64,000 nt of DNA, from NCBI RefSeq assembly GCF_038235435.1, contig NZ_CP151275.1, positions 868,001 to 932,000 of the forward strand, written 5' to 3'. The position numbers and the translations under genes are program-made. Shown piece after piece: positions 27,431-36,030 of this stretch. The notes beneath the pieces are model-generated. The model saw only the letters and a program-made list of their open reading frames with translations. It did no database searches and was not told where the DNA came from. The DNA is from Niveibacterium sp. SC-1 (lineage in GTDB: Bacteria > Pseudomonadota > Gammaproteobacteria > Burkholderiales > Rhodocyclaceae). Positions within the stretch are counted from its first letter, which is position 1. Every line of letters starts with the position of its first letter.

Positions 27431-27591
27431 ATACGGCTGAGCGCGATTTTGGCTCCGACTTCAATGGTCTGTTCAATCTCGCCGCAGCGTCCGGTCCCAG
27501 CCATGCGCTGCGTGCTCCGCAGCAGGCCCGTGCCGCGCGAGGCGTTCGCCCGGCGGCGACTGCCGTCTCCATGAAGGGGAGTCCCAAATGA
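27427..27591 (+). CDS. Unrecognised 54-residue protein, coupled on both sides
   Basis: A 54-codon ORF starts with ATG overlapping the glycosyltransferase stop (ATGA, 27427-27430) and ends with TGA overlapping the rfaE1 ATG (ATGA, 27588-27591). GTGGAG lies upstream of its start and GGGGAG, the likely site for rfaE1, lies near its 3' end. The product has an acidic/aromatic N-terminus (ERDFGSDFNGLFNL) and an Arg/Ala-rich, disordered-looking C-terminus. No family, signal peptide or membrane helix is recognised. It may be a small regulatory or scaffold protein, or simply a translational link. Confidence 0.6.
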   Translation: MNTAERDFGSDFNGLFNLAAASGPSHALRAPQQARAARGVRPAATAVSMKGSPK

Positions 27592-28520
27592 AGCTGCCCG
27601 ATTTCACCCAGTACAAGCTTGTCGTCGCCGGCGACGTGATGCTGGATCGCTACTGGTTCGGCGATGTGAGCCGGATCTCGCCGGAGGCTCCGGTCCCGGT
27701 CGTGAAGATCGAGCGCCAGGAAGAGCGCTCAGGCGGTGCGGCCAACGTCGCACGCAACATCGCCACGCTTGGCGGCCGAACGTCGCTTCTGACCGTGGTG
27801 GGCAACGACGACGCCGGGCGGCGACTGCATAGCTTGCTCAAGCAGGATGACATCGAACCCTCACTGCATATCGACAGCCAGATTGACACGACAGTGAAGC
27901 TGCGTGTCATTGGGCGGCAACAGCAGTTGCTGCGGATCGACTTCGAAACCACGCCTTCAGATGAAGTGTTGTCGGCGAAGTTGCGCGATTTCGCGCGCCG
28001 AGTGGCGGACGTCGATGTGGTCGTGCTCTCTGATTACGACAAGGGTGGGCTGCGGCAGGTCAGGGAAATGATCCGCATCGCCAAGGAGGCAGGCAAGCCC
28101 GTGCTAGTGGATCCCAAGGGCAACGATTTCTCAAAGTACGAGGGCGCCACGCTGATTACGCCCAATCGCGCGGAACTCCGCCAGGTCGTGGGTTCTTGGG
28201 CGTCCGAGGAAGAGTTGGCGCGCAAAGCCCTGGGCCTGCGCAACGCGCTAGGCCTGGATGCCGTGCTTGTGACGCGCAGTGAGGAAGGCATGAGCCTTTA
28301 TGGCGACGGGGAGACCGTGCATCAACGAGCCGTGGCACGTGACGTGTTTGACGTGACGGGGGCAGGCGACACGGTTATCGCCACCATGGCGCTGATGTAT
28401 GCGGCCGGTGCGGACTGGACGTCGGCGATGCGCGTGGCCAGCGAGGCTGCGGGCATTGTCGTCGGACGTCTTGGTACCGCAGCCGTCGACCGTGAAGAGC
28501 TTGAGCAGGCGCTTGCCTGA
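27588..28520 (+). CDS. rfaE1: D-glycero-beta-D-manno-heptose-7-phosphate kinase
   Basis: The 310-residue PfkB/ribokinase-type enzyme matches the HldE N-terminal domain: VVAGDVMLDRYWFGDVSRISPEAPVPVV, the RSGGAANVARNIATLGG motif and the C-terminal DVTGAGDTV catalytic signature with GAGD. It phosphorylates heptose 7-phosphate to the 1,7-bisphosphate. The ADP-transferase domain of full-length HldE is absent, which is the split RfaE1 form. gmhA follows 28 bp later. GmhB, RfaE2 and HldD are not in the window. Confidence 0.95.
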   Translation: MKLPDFTQYKLVVAGDVMLDRYWFGDVSRISPEAPVPVVKIERQEERSGGAANVARNIATLGGRTSLLTVVGNDDAGRRLHSLLKQDDIEPSLHIDSQIDTTVKLRVIGRQQQLLRIDFETTPSDEVLSAKLRDFARRVADVDVVVLSDYDKGGLRQVREMIRIAKEAGKPVLVDPKGNDFSKYEGATLITPNRAELRQVVGSWASEEELARKALGLRNALGLDAVLVTRSEEGMSLYGDGETVHQRAVARDVFDVTGAGDTVIATMALMYAAGADWTSAMRVASEAAGIVVGRLGTAAVDREELEQALA

Positions 28521-28548
28521 GGCGGATTGTCATAGCGGAGATGAACCC

Positions 28549-29145
28549 ATGTTCGATGTAGTCCTGAAGAACCTGACTGAGGCCCGGAATGCGCTGGATC
28601 GTCTTTGCGATGACGAAGCGACGGTCCGCCAGATCGCCACGGCGGGCGAAGCTCTCGCCGACGCCCTGCAGCGGGGCGGCCGTGTCTATTCCTGCGGCAA
28701 CGGCGGCTCGATGTGCGACGCCATGCATTTTGCCGAGGAGCTTTCCGGCCGATACCGCGATAACCGTCCCGGCTTGCCCGCTACGGCTATCAGCGATGTC
28801 GGCCACATGACCTGCGTCGGTAACGACTACGGATACGACTTTGTCTTCTCGCGCTACGTCGAAGCGCATGCTCGTGCCGGCGACTTCCTGCTGGCAATCA
28901 GTACCAGCGGGAAGAGTCCTTCGATCCTGAACGCGGTCGATGCTGCCCAGGCGCGTGGCGCGAAGGTGATTGGCCTCCATGGCCGGCCAGGAAGCCTACT
29001 CGACTCGAAAGCGGACTTCAGTATTTGCACGCAGGGCGGAACGGCCTACGCGGATCGAATTCAAGAGCTCCATATCAAGGTCATTCACATCCTGATCGAG
29101 CTTGTCGAGCGCAGCCATTTCCCGGAGAACTACAAGGCGGCATGA
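28549..29145 (+). CDS. gmhA: Phosphoheptose isomerase GmhA
   Basis: The 198-residue SIS-domain enzyme converts sedoheptulose 7-phosphate to D-glycero-D-manno-heptose 7-phosphate. Motifs are CGNGGSMCDAMHFAEELSGRY, the LAISTSGKSPSIL phosphate-binding loop and the C-terminal QELHIKVIHILIELVE helix with the metal-binding and active-site residues. ATG at 28549 lies behind AGCGGAG. The downstream polymerase-like gene overlaps its stop by ATGA. Confidence 0.95.
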   Translation: MFDVVLKNLTEARNALDRLCDDEATVRQIATAGEALADALQRGGRVYSCGNGGSMCDAMHFAEELSGRYRDNRPGLPATAISDVGHMTCVGNDYGYDFVFSRYVEAHARAGDFLLAISTSGKSPSILNAVDAAQARGAKVIGLHGRPGSLLDSKADFSICTQGGTAYADRIQELHIKVIHILIELVERSHFPENYKAA

Positions 29146-30341
29146 GGATGCGCGCGACCGGAATGACCCTACCCACGTCCGTGTCATGGCCCGCCCCGCG
29201 GCAGGGCATGTCTGGTGCCGCTCACCGTTACTGGATGTTGGCGGGGATGCTGCTCATTCCCTTGCAGAATGTGAAGCTCGGGCCGGCTCAGCCGGCCCAT
29301 CTCTGGGCGCTGGCATTTCTCGGCATTCTCGTTTTGCACAAGGAGATCCGGGCCACCGCCTGGGAATTGTTCGTCTATGCATTGTTCATGGCTGTGGCGC
29401 TGGTCAATACGCGCTATGGCGGATTCGAACACATCAAGGCGGGCGAACAGATCATGAAGTTCGGGTTGATCTATCCCGCCTTCTATCTCGTTGGGCGTGC
29501 GTACGGGGAGCAGGGGGATGGCCGCTTGCCCGTAGGCCTGAAATATCTGTTCGTGTTTGTCGCGGTGCAATTTGCTGTCGAATGGTTCAAGCCCCCTGTT
29601 CTCTACAGAACGACGAATTTCGCGGTCGGGGCCATGCACGGCACATTCCTTGAGCGCGGTTGGCTCGCGAACTACGTGTTGCTCGTTGCCTACCTGTGGT
29701 ACCTGCGAACGGACCGGGCGCTCAGGGCAACCGTGGCCTTCCTCGCGGTGAACATCCTGCTCGCCTTGCTGACCCAGTCGAAGTCCACGTTGGTGCAATG
29801 CGGCTTGTTGCTGCTCTTCACGATGCGCGCCCCGATCGGCCTGAAAATCTCACTGGTGATCGCGGGGGGATTTGCCTATTGGGCGTACTTCTCGGCGCAG
29901 CTGACGGGCGACATGCTGAGAGTACGACTGGAAGAGGAGCGTGGTCTCGCGATGGCGGAGACCGTTCGGGTGCTCGCGCGTGATGGGTGGGGACACGGAT
30001 TCGGCTTTGTCGAGAGCTACTTTTCACGGCTCTGGTTTTCAGTTCGAGGGCTGGGGCTGGGTGCGAACTCTATTTTCTGCGCTCCGGTCGATCTGGCCGT
30101 CATAGCGGGTTTCGCCGGCGTTCTGTTCTGGGCCGTCTTCTTCGGTGGACTCGGGCTGTCGTCGCTGCGCTACATGACGCCCATTGCTGCAGGTTCAATC
30201 ATCAATCCCTTTCACCAGGGGGAGCTGATCTATCTCTTTGCTGGCCTGCTCATTGCATACGGTCTGCGCGAGGCGCGCGCAAAGCGCGGCGCTGTTTCCT
30301 CAAAACAGGAATCTCCCCCAATCTTGTCGAGGCCCACATGA
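29142..30341 (+). CDS. Wzy-like EPS polymerase / O-antigen ligase-family membrane protein
   Basis: The 399-residue protein has about 10-12 hydrophobic helices with a larger periplasmic segment near residues 265-330. It contains the polymerase-like features FLERGWLANYVLL and NPFHQGELIYLFAGLLIAYG, but sequence identity to named Wzy proteins is not evident. Its place beside flippase, copolymerase and glycosyltransferases makes it the best candidate for polymerase. It is coupled to both gmhA and the next glycosyltransferase by ATGA overlaps. Confidence 0.72.
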   Translation: MRMRATGMTLPTSVSWPAPRQGMSGAAHRYWMLAGMLLIPLQNVKLGPAQPAHLWALAFLGILVLHKEIRATAWELFVYALFMAVALVNTRYGGFEHIKAGEQIMKFGLIYPAFYLVGRAYGEQGDGRLPVGLKYLFVFVAVQFAVEWFKPPVLYRTTNFAVGAMHGTFLERGWLANYVLLVAYLWYLRTDRALRATVAFLAVNILLALLTQSKSTLVQCGLLLLFTMRAPIGLKISLVIAGGFAYWAYFSAQLTGDMLRVRLEEERGLAMAETVRVLARDGWGHGFGFVESYFSRLWFSVRGLGLGANSIFCAPVDLAVIAGFAGVLFWAVFFGGLGLSSLRYMTPIAAGSIINPFHQGELIYLFAGLLIAYGLREARAKRGAVSSKQESPPILSRPT

Positions 30342-31174
30342 AGTTCTCTCTCGTCATGGCGACGCTGGGGCGCAGCGTCGAAGTCGAACGCCTCTTCGAC
30401 TCGCTCGCCGCCCAGACCTATCGCAACTTCGATCTGATCGTGATCGACCAGAACGAGGACTCGCGAGTCCGCGACCTGGTCACGCGATTTTCGGACCGTA
30501 TGTCGATCATCTACCTGCGTTCGGCCAAGGGGCTCTCGCGGGCACGCAACGTGGGCTTGAAGCATGTGTTCGGGGATCTGGTCGCGTTCCCCGATGATGA
30601 CTGCTGGTATCCCCCAGACCTGCTCCAGTTTGTCGTGGATCACTTCTCCCGCGACGCGCAGCTGGAGGGGCTCACCGGTTGCAGCATCAACGAACGCGGC
30701 GTGCTGTCGCAAGGGCGCTGGCTGTCGGAGCGGGTGCGCGTAACGCGCAAGAACCTGTTCACCTGCGCGACCTCGTACACCATCTTCCTGCGGGCGGATG
30801 CGGCGCGTCTTGCCGGTGAATTCGACGAGGCACTGGGCGTGGGCAGCGGCACCCGCTGGGGCGCTGGCGAGGAGACGAACTACCTGTTGCGGGTGATCGA
30901 TGCGGACAGGAAGGTCTGCTACGACCCCGAGCTGCGCGTCCGTCATCCGGAACCGGTGGTCGAGATGGACGAGCGGACCTACTCGCGTGCCCGGCTCTAC
31001 AACCGCGGCTTCGGCCGCGTACTGGGCCTGAACCGGTTTCCCGCGCACACGGTGCTCTATCACGTCGGGCGCGCCATGGCCGGCGGAGCAGTTTCGCTCG
31101 CGCGGCTGGATGTGAAGCGCGCGCGCTATCACTGGATCGCCGCGACGCAGCGCTTCCTCGGCTGGGTGGACTGA
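30338..31174 (+). CDS. GT2 glycosyltransferase
   Basis: The 278-residue GT-A protein starts MKFSLVMATLGRS and has the nucleotide-binding and DxD motif as AFPDDDCWYP. The later GAGEETNYLLRV segment supplies the catalytic Glu pair. The start overlaps the preceding stop (ATGA) and the stop precedes a GT9 gene by 2 bp. Confidence 0.88.
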   Translation: MKFSLVMATLGRSVEVERLFDSLAAQTYRNFDLIVIDQNEDSRVRDLVTRFSDRMSIIYLRSAKGLSRARNVGLKHVFGDLVAFPDDDCWYPPDLLQFVVDHFSRDAQLEGLTGCSINERGVLSQGRWLSERVRVTRKNLFTCATSYTIFLRADAARLAGEFDEALGVGSGTRWGAGEETNYLLRVIDADRKVCYDPELRVRHPEPVVEMDERTYSRARLYNRGFGRVLGLNRFPAHTVLYHVGRAMAGGAVSLARLDVKRARYHWIAATQRFLGWVD

Positions 31175-31176
31175 TC

Positions 31177-32286
31177 ATGTCTGCCGACACTGCTCTGGAC
31201 CGTGGGAGCCGGGCGCACAGGCCTGAAGAGGACATGCTCGCTGGCACGCATTGCGTGGCGATCGGCATCTATTCCGGTCTCGGCGATATCGTCTGCGCGC
31301 TGCCTTCGGTCATGCGACTGCGCGCGAGCGGACGCCGCGTCATCCTGGTGATGTCCGTCGGCATCCATAGGGTCGCCGCAGAGCTGCTGGCGCAACATCT
31401 TCCGCCTGGCGATGTGCTTACCGTGCAATGGCCGCCGGGGAAGAACCTGAAGTCGGTCTGGGGGCTCGTACAGGCTCTGAGGCGTGAGAGGGTGCAGGCC
31501 TTTCTCGTGTCGCCACATCCTCAGCTGGTGCACGCGAGTCGGAAACTGCCCTGGCTCATGGCGGCGTTGCGGGGTCTCGGCATGCGCGTGCTGGGAGCCC
31601 AAGCCGATCACCGCTCGTGGGTGTATTCGCACAAGGTGGCCGTGGATCGGGACCTGCCGATCGCGACGCGTGAGTGGCAGTTTCTCGCCGACCTGAGCGG
31701 CCATCGCGAACGTGGGAGTTTTGACTGGGAGCCCTTCCGGCCGCAGCGCGTCGCCCAGCGCAGTGGGGGCGTGTTGATCCACGTCGGCGCCTCGAAGCCG
31801 AATCGACGCCTGCCCACAAGGACGGTACTTGATCTGATCCGCCAGCTGGAGACCGAAAGGCCGGTGCGGGTGGTCGGGCTTCCCGCCGAGCTCCAGGAGC
31901 TCAAGGCGCTGTACGCGGAAAGCACGCCCGCGCCAGGTGCGGACGTTGCCTTCGTATCGGGATCCCTGGTGCAGGCGCTGGATACGCTCAAGCACATGGA
32001 TTGCTCAATCACCATGGACAGTGCCTTTGCTCACTTGGCCGCAGCCTACGGTGTCCCGCAGGTAATTGTGTTCGGTCCGTCCGACCCTGTTTCGAACCGT
32101 CCCGTTACATTCGTGCCGCAGACTCCCGTAATCCAGGAGACGCAGAAGTTGCCCTGTCAGCCATGCGGATTGCATACCTGCGAGCTGGGTGATTTCCGCT
32201 GCATGAACCTGATCTCTGCGGCCCAGATCCATGCCGCGGTGAACCGGATGTTGGCTGCCCGGCCCGAAGCGGCCGCGGCGGTATGA
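31177..32286 (+). CDS. GT9 (heptosyltransferase-family) glycosyltransferase
   Basis: The 369-residue protein has the GT9 GT-B layout: GIYSGLGDIVCALPSVMRL near the N-terminus, IHVGASKPNRRLPT, the STMDSA-type motif as CSITMDSAFAHLAAAYG and a Cys-rich C-terminal QKLPCQPCGLHTCELGDFRCM. GT9 members transfer heptose from ADP-heptose in LPS core synthesis. Its presence next to rfaE1 and gmhA suggests heptose enters this EPS, but rhamnose or hexose is not excluded. Confidence 0.83.
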   Translation: MSADTALDRGSRAHRPEEDMLAGTHCVAIGIYSGLGDIVCALPSVMRLRASGRRVILVMSVGIHRVAAELLAQHLPPGDVLTVQWPPGKNLKSVWGLVQALRRERVQAFLVSPHPQLVHASRKLPWLMAALRGLGMRVLGAQADHRSWVYSHKVAVDRDLPIATREWQFLADLSGHRERGSFDWEPFRPQRVAQRSGGVLIHVGASKPNRRLPTRTVLDLIRQLETERPVRVVGLPAELQELKALYAESTPAPGADVAFVSGSLVQALDTLKHMDCSITMDSAFAHLAAAYGVPQVIVFGPSDPVSNRPVTFVPQTPVIQETQKLPCQPCGLHTCELGDFRCMNLISAAQIHAAVNRMLAARPEAAAAV

Positions 32287-32297
32287 AGGAGAGGTCG

Positions 32298-33149
32298 ATG
32301 AGCGCACTCGCCGGGCGTGTGAACGCCGTGATCGTCAACTACCGCACGCCGGATCTGGTCTTCAAGTGCGTGGCCTCCATCGAGGCGCAGGGCATCGCGC
32401 TGGGGCAGGACATCATCGTCGTGGAGAACGCTTCGCCGGATGATTCCTTTGCGCGTCTGGAGGCCGGCCTGAGCGGCCAGCGGCTGATCAAGTCCGAGCA
32501 CAACGGCGGCTTCGGAGCCGGCGTCAATCTCGGCGCGGCCGCCGCGGACAAGGAGTTTCTCCTGGTCCTCAATCCGGACACGTATTTCGAGAGCGATAGC
32601 GTGTCGGACGTGGTCGCGATGCTCGATACGGATCCAGGCGTGGGGCTTGTAGGACTGGATCTCGTTTATCCCACGGGAGAACGACAGTACTCCGCGCGAC
32701 GTTTCTACAGTTGGGCAGATATCGTGGGGCGTCGCACTCCGCTGGGCCGCTACTGGCCCTTGCGCGGGCGCATCGACCGGCACCTGATGACCCAGGCATG
32801 GATGCCGGGACAGCCTTTCGATGCGGAGTGGGTGATGGGTACCGGCTTCATCATTCGCCGGGATCTTTACGGATATTTGGGTGGCATGGATGAGGCGTAC
32901 TTCCTATACATGGAGGACGTGGATCTCTGCGCGCGTGTCTGGCAGTCCGGCCATCGTGTGGTGACGGTCCCCGGCGCGCGGCTCGTCCATGATCACCAAC
33001 GCAGCAGCGCGGCAGGGCCGTTGAGTTGGGCCGGGCGCATGCATTTGCGCAGCTTGATGCGGTTTCGCAGCAAGTTCCGGTTGCCCTTGCTGCGGCAGCC
33101 GGGTGTCAGCGGTCTGTGGCGCCACCCGCTTCCGGTCGGGCGGAGCTGA
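32298..33149 (+). CDS. GT2 glycosyltransferase (rhamnosyltransferase-like)
   Basis: The 283-residue GT-A protein has VNAVIVNYRTPDLV, VENASPDDS, SEHNGGFGAGVNLG, VLNPDTYFES and the GGMDEAYFLYMEDVDLCARV motif, the arrangement of WbbL-type rhamnosyltransferases. ATG at 32298 lies 7 nt behind AAGGAGAGG; an in-frame ATG at 32283 overlaps the GT9 stop and could also serve. rfb genes for dTDP-rhamnose lie downstream. Confidence 0.88.
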   Translation: MSALAGRVNAVIVNYRTPDLVFKCVASIEAQGIALGQDIIVVENASPDDSFARLEAGLSGQRLIKSEHNGGFGAGVNLGAAAADKEFLLVLNPDTYFESDSVSDVVAMLDTDPGVGLVGLDLVYPTGERQYSARRFYSWADIVGRRTPLGRYWPLRGRIDRHLMTQAWMPGQPFDAEWVMGTGFIIRRDLYGYLGGMDEAYFLYMEDVDLCARVWQSGHRVVTVPGARLVHDHQRSSAAGPLSWAGRMHLRSLMRFRSKFRLPLLRQPGVSGLWRHPLPVGRS

Positions 33150-33171
33150 ACGTCCGAAAGGAAGGTGTTCC

Positions 33172-36030
33172 ATGCGATGTAGAGAGCGGTTTGCGAGGCT
33201 CGCAAGAGCGCTCGCAGGGGTGGGTTTTGCCTCGCTGTTCTTGACCACGGGTTTCGCGAATGCGGCGGATCCCATCGTCAAGAACGGCGGATTCGAATCC
33301 GGAGCTGCCCCTTGGTGGGGGGCGTCCTCGAATACCGTGGTCACCGGCGCTGCCGCAGAGGGCAGCAGCGCACTGCGGGTCAGTGGCGGATACACGGTCC
33401 AGGACAGAATGGCCGTCACTGGCGGGCAGCGTTACAGGATCAGCTTGAAGGTCAAGGCCGAAGATGCGCCGGACGATTCCGTCTTCGTTCAGCTGAGCTA
33501 TCGCGGCGCCGCAGGCCTGCCGACCCAATGGTGGGGCGTTGGACGGGTCGATTTCGGCACCAAGACGGAGCCGGCGCTCCTCGTGACGGGCAACGGGCCT
33601 TGGCGCAGCTACTCCTTGGTCGTCGAAGCCCCCGCTCTTGCCAACCAGATGCTTCTGTACCTGCGCAAGAAGGACGGCACGGCCGGTGCCGCGTATTACG
33701 ACTCAGTGGACGTGTCGCCAACATCCGACGCCGTAACCTCCGCGTCAGAGCTGCGACGGATCGAACTAGCCGCGCGCTACTTCGCCGGGGCGCTGCCGAA
33801 CCAGCCTTCGGGTGGAGCGCCGGGCCTGGTGGTGCAGAGCTCGAGCACATATATGCGCGTGTTTGCGCAGCGGAATGCGGACGTAGTTACGCTTGGGGCC
33901 GCGGGGGAACTAGCCAAGTATCTGGGGCAGATCTCCGGCGCGAGTTTCCTGCCGTTGGCTGCCGACGACACAGCGGGGCAGTGGCCATTGGTCATCGTAG
34001 GCAAGGAGGCCGCAATTGCGCGGGGGGCCGTCGCGGCGTCGGCGTTCAACGACTTGGATGGCGACGGTTTTATCTTGAGGCGCAACGGCAAGGATCTGGT
34101 TCTGGCTGGCGCGACGCCACGCGGCACGCTCAACGCCGTCTATTGGTTCCTCGATCGCAAGCTTGGTGTGCGATGGTTGGCGCCCGACGCCACACGCGTT
34201 CCCTCTCTCCCCACCATTCAGCTTGCCGTAACGGACGAGAGGCACGTGCCACGGTTTGCATACAGGGAGGTCCTGAATACAGAGGGAGAGAACAAGGCCT
34301 TTCGCGCCCACAACCTTCTCAACGGAGAATCGCACGGCTATTCGTTCACGCCGACAACGCCGGAGCTCGATGTCTGGGACCACAGCTGGTCCGCAAAGGG
34401 CGGTGCGGCGAACTTCTATGACCTCCTGCCGCCTGCGACCTATCAGGTGTCGCATCCGGAGTGGTACCCGGGCGGTCAGGTCGCGATGATGAACAGCGGC
34501 GTGCGAGACCTCATGGCGCAGGCCATCGTCCAGAAATTGCGGGCGCTGCCCGACTACCGACAGGTCTGGTTCTACCTTGATGCCATGGATTGGGGCTGGG
34601 ACATGGATGCCGCCAGCCAGGCGTTCGCCAACGCTCACGGTGCAACGGCCGGGGCGCCGCGCCTGGACATGGCCAATGACATCATTCGTCGGGTCCAGAC
34701 GACACTGCCTGGCGCGCGGCTCGCGTTCAACGCCTATCAGTGGAGTTTTGCGCCGCCAACGGACATGACCGTGTCCTCGGATGTCACGGTTGTTCCGATG
34801 ACCGTCCAGATCGACTACAGCACTGCGATGAACGTCGGCCGCAACGTGGCTCTGGGGCAGGGCATAGCGCGCTGGAGCCAGATGTCATCGCGAGTGTTGG
34901 TGTGGGACCACATCACCAACTTTGCTGGCTTCATCCAGCCGACACCCAACATCTATCCGATCGGTTCCAGCATCCGCTGGCTTGCCACGCTGCCAAACGT
35001 GATCGGCTACTTCGGCGAGGGTGCTTGGAATACCGCCGGCGCGGAATTTTCCAACCTGCGCCTCTGGATGATCTCAAGGCTGTTGTGGAATCCAGAGCTG
35101 GAGGCGAGGGATCTGGTCGCTGACTACTGCAATGCCTATTACGGCGCGGCAGCCGGGCCGATCATGTTGCGCTACATCGACCTCATGCACAGCACGGCTG
35201 CATCGCATAGCGATATTGTGGGTGTGCGGACCACGCCGGACGCCGCGATGTATGACCTGGCCTTCATCCGCTCGGCCGACGGCCTCCTCAACCAGGCGGA
35301 GACTGCCGCCAACGGTGACGCGCCCGCACTTGCCCGCGTACGCGCGGCGCGCATGGGTGTCGACTACCTTGCTTTGGTCAGGAGGCAGAGCTACCAGGAG
35401 GAGGCCGCGCGCAGTGGAAGTACCTGGAACGCCGACGTGAGCGGGCGTAGCCAGCGACTGGCGGCGACCGCAACCGCGAGCAAGCTGACACAGTATCGCC
35501 AGGGGGGCGGTGTTGCGGAGATGAACGCGATCGTTGCGCTTGAGCGCACGGCGTCGAAGCCGCCGGCCTACGTGGGAGGGCTTGCCGCCACCGATTGGGC
35601 GGAGATTCCGGATCTGGCGTTCTGGCGGTTCGACACTGCGACGCTGGTCGCCGACGCAGCGGCTTCCGATGGCGTAGCGGCGCGGATGAGTGGCGCCTCG
35701 ACGGCTTGGGCGATCCAGGTCCGCATGGACAAACTGCCGGCCGCGGGAAGTTGGGACGTGTTTGCGGATGTGCGCGTGGAACCGGAGGGCACGACGCCTG
35801 CCACTGAAGGCCTGAGGGTAGGTACGACGCCTCCCATGGGACTGTACAACGCAGTGCCTGCTAGCCTGGTGGCCGGCACCTCCTACCAACGCGTCAAGCT
35901 GCCCGGGGGACCGTTCAGGAACGAGTTCAACGTGCAGAAGGGTTGGTACATTCAGGCTCCTGGAGGCAAGACCATCCGCTATGTCTACGTCGACAGGCTC
36001 ATTGCGGTGAGGGCGGGCTTGATTCAATGA
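33172..36030 (+). CDS. Large secreted DUF4838/GH67-like protein with N-terminal CBM-like domain
   Basis: The 952-residue protein has a signal peptide (about 1-30, cleavage after NAA) and an N-terminal jelly-roll module like CBM4/9 (NGGFESGAAPWWG; YRISLKVKA; about 32-175). It then has a GH67/GH20-like helper domain (DVVTLGAAGELAKYLGQISGA, WFLDRKLGVRWLAPDATR, about 200-350) and a DUF4838 core barrel (about 350-680). A C-terminal beta-rich part follows (about 790-950). DUF4838 proteins resemble alpha-glucuronidases and bacterial hexosaminidases; activity is not proven. It may trim or modify the polymer in the periplasm. ATG at 33172 follows AAAGGAAGG. The frame is open to 33103 but without a signal sequence there. 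Confidence 0.78.
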   Translation: MRCRERFARLARALAGVGFASLFLTTGFANAADPIVKNGGFESGAAPWWGASSNTVVTGAAAEGSSALRVSGGYTVQDRMAVTGGQRYRISLKVKAEDAPDDSVFVQLSYRGAAGLPTQWWGVGRVDFGTKTEPALLVTGNGPWRSYSLVVEAPALANQMLLYLRKKDGTAGAAYYDSVDVSPTSDAVTSASELRRIELAARYFAGALPNQPSGGAPGLVVQSSSTYMRVFAQRNADVVTLGAAGELAKYLGQISGASFLPLAADDTAGQWPLVIVGKEAAIARGAVAASAFNDLDGDGFILRRNGKDLVLAGATPRGTLNAVYWFLDRKLGVRWLAPDATRVPSLPTIQLAVTDERHVPRFAYREVLNTEGENKAFRAHNLLNGESHGYSFTPTTPELDVWDHSWSAKGGAANFYDLLPPATYQVSHPEWYPGGQVAMMNSGVRDLMAQAIVQKLRALPDYRQVWFYLDAMDWGWDMDAASQAFANAHGATAGAPRLDMANDIIRRVQTTLPGARLAFNAYQWSFAPPTDMTVSSDVTVVPMTVQIDYSTAMNVGRNVALGQGIARWSQMSSRVLVWDHITNFAGFIQPTPNIYPIGSSIRWLATLPNVIGYFGEGAWNTAGAEFSNLRLWMISRLLWNPELEARDLVADYCNAYYGAAAGPIMLRYIDLMHSTAASHSDIVGVRTTPDAAMYDLAFIRSADGLLNQAETAANGDAPALARVRAARMGVDYLALVRRQSYQEEAARSGSTWNADVSGRSQRLAATATASKLTQYRQGGGVAEMNAIVALERTASKPPAYVGGLAATDWAEIPDLAFWRFDTATLVADAAASDGVAARMSGASTAWAIQVRMDKLPAAGSWDVFADVRVEPEGTTPATEGLRVGTTPPMGLYNAVPASLVAGTSYQRVKLPGGPFRNEFNVQKGWYIQAPGGKTIRYVYVDRLIAVRAGLIQ

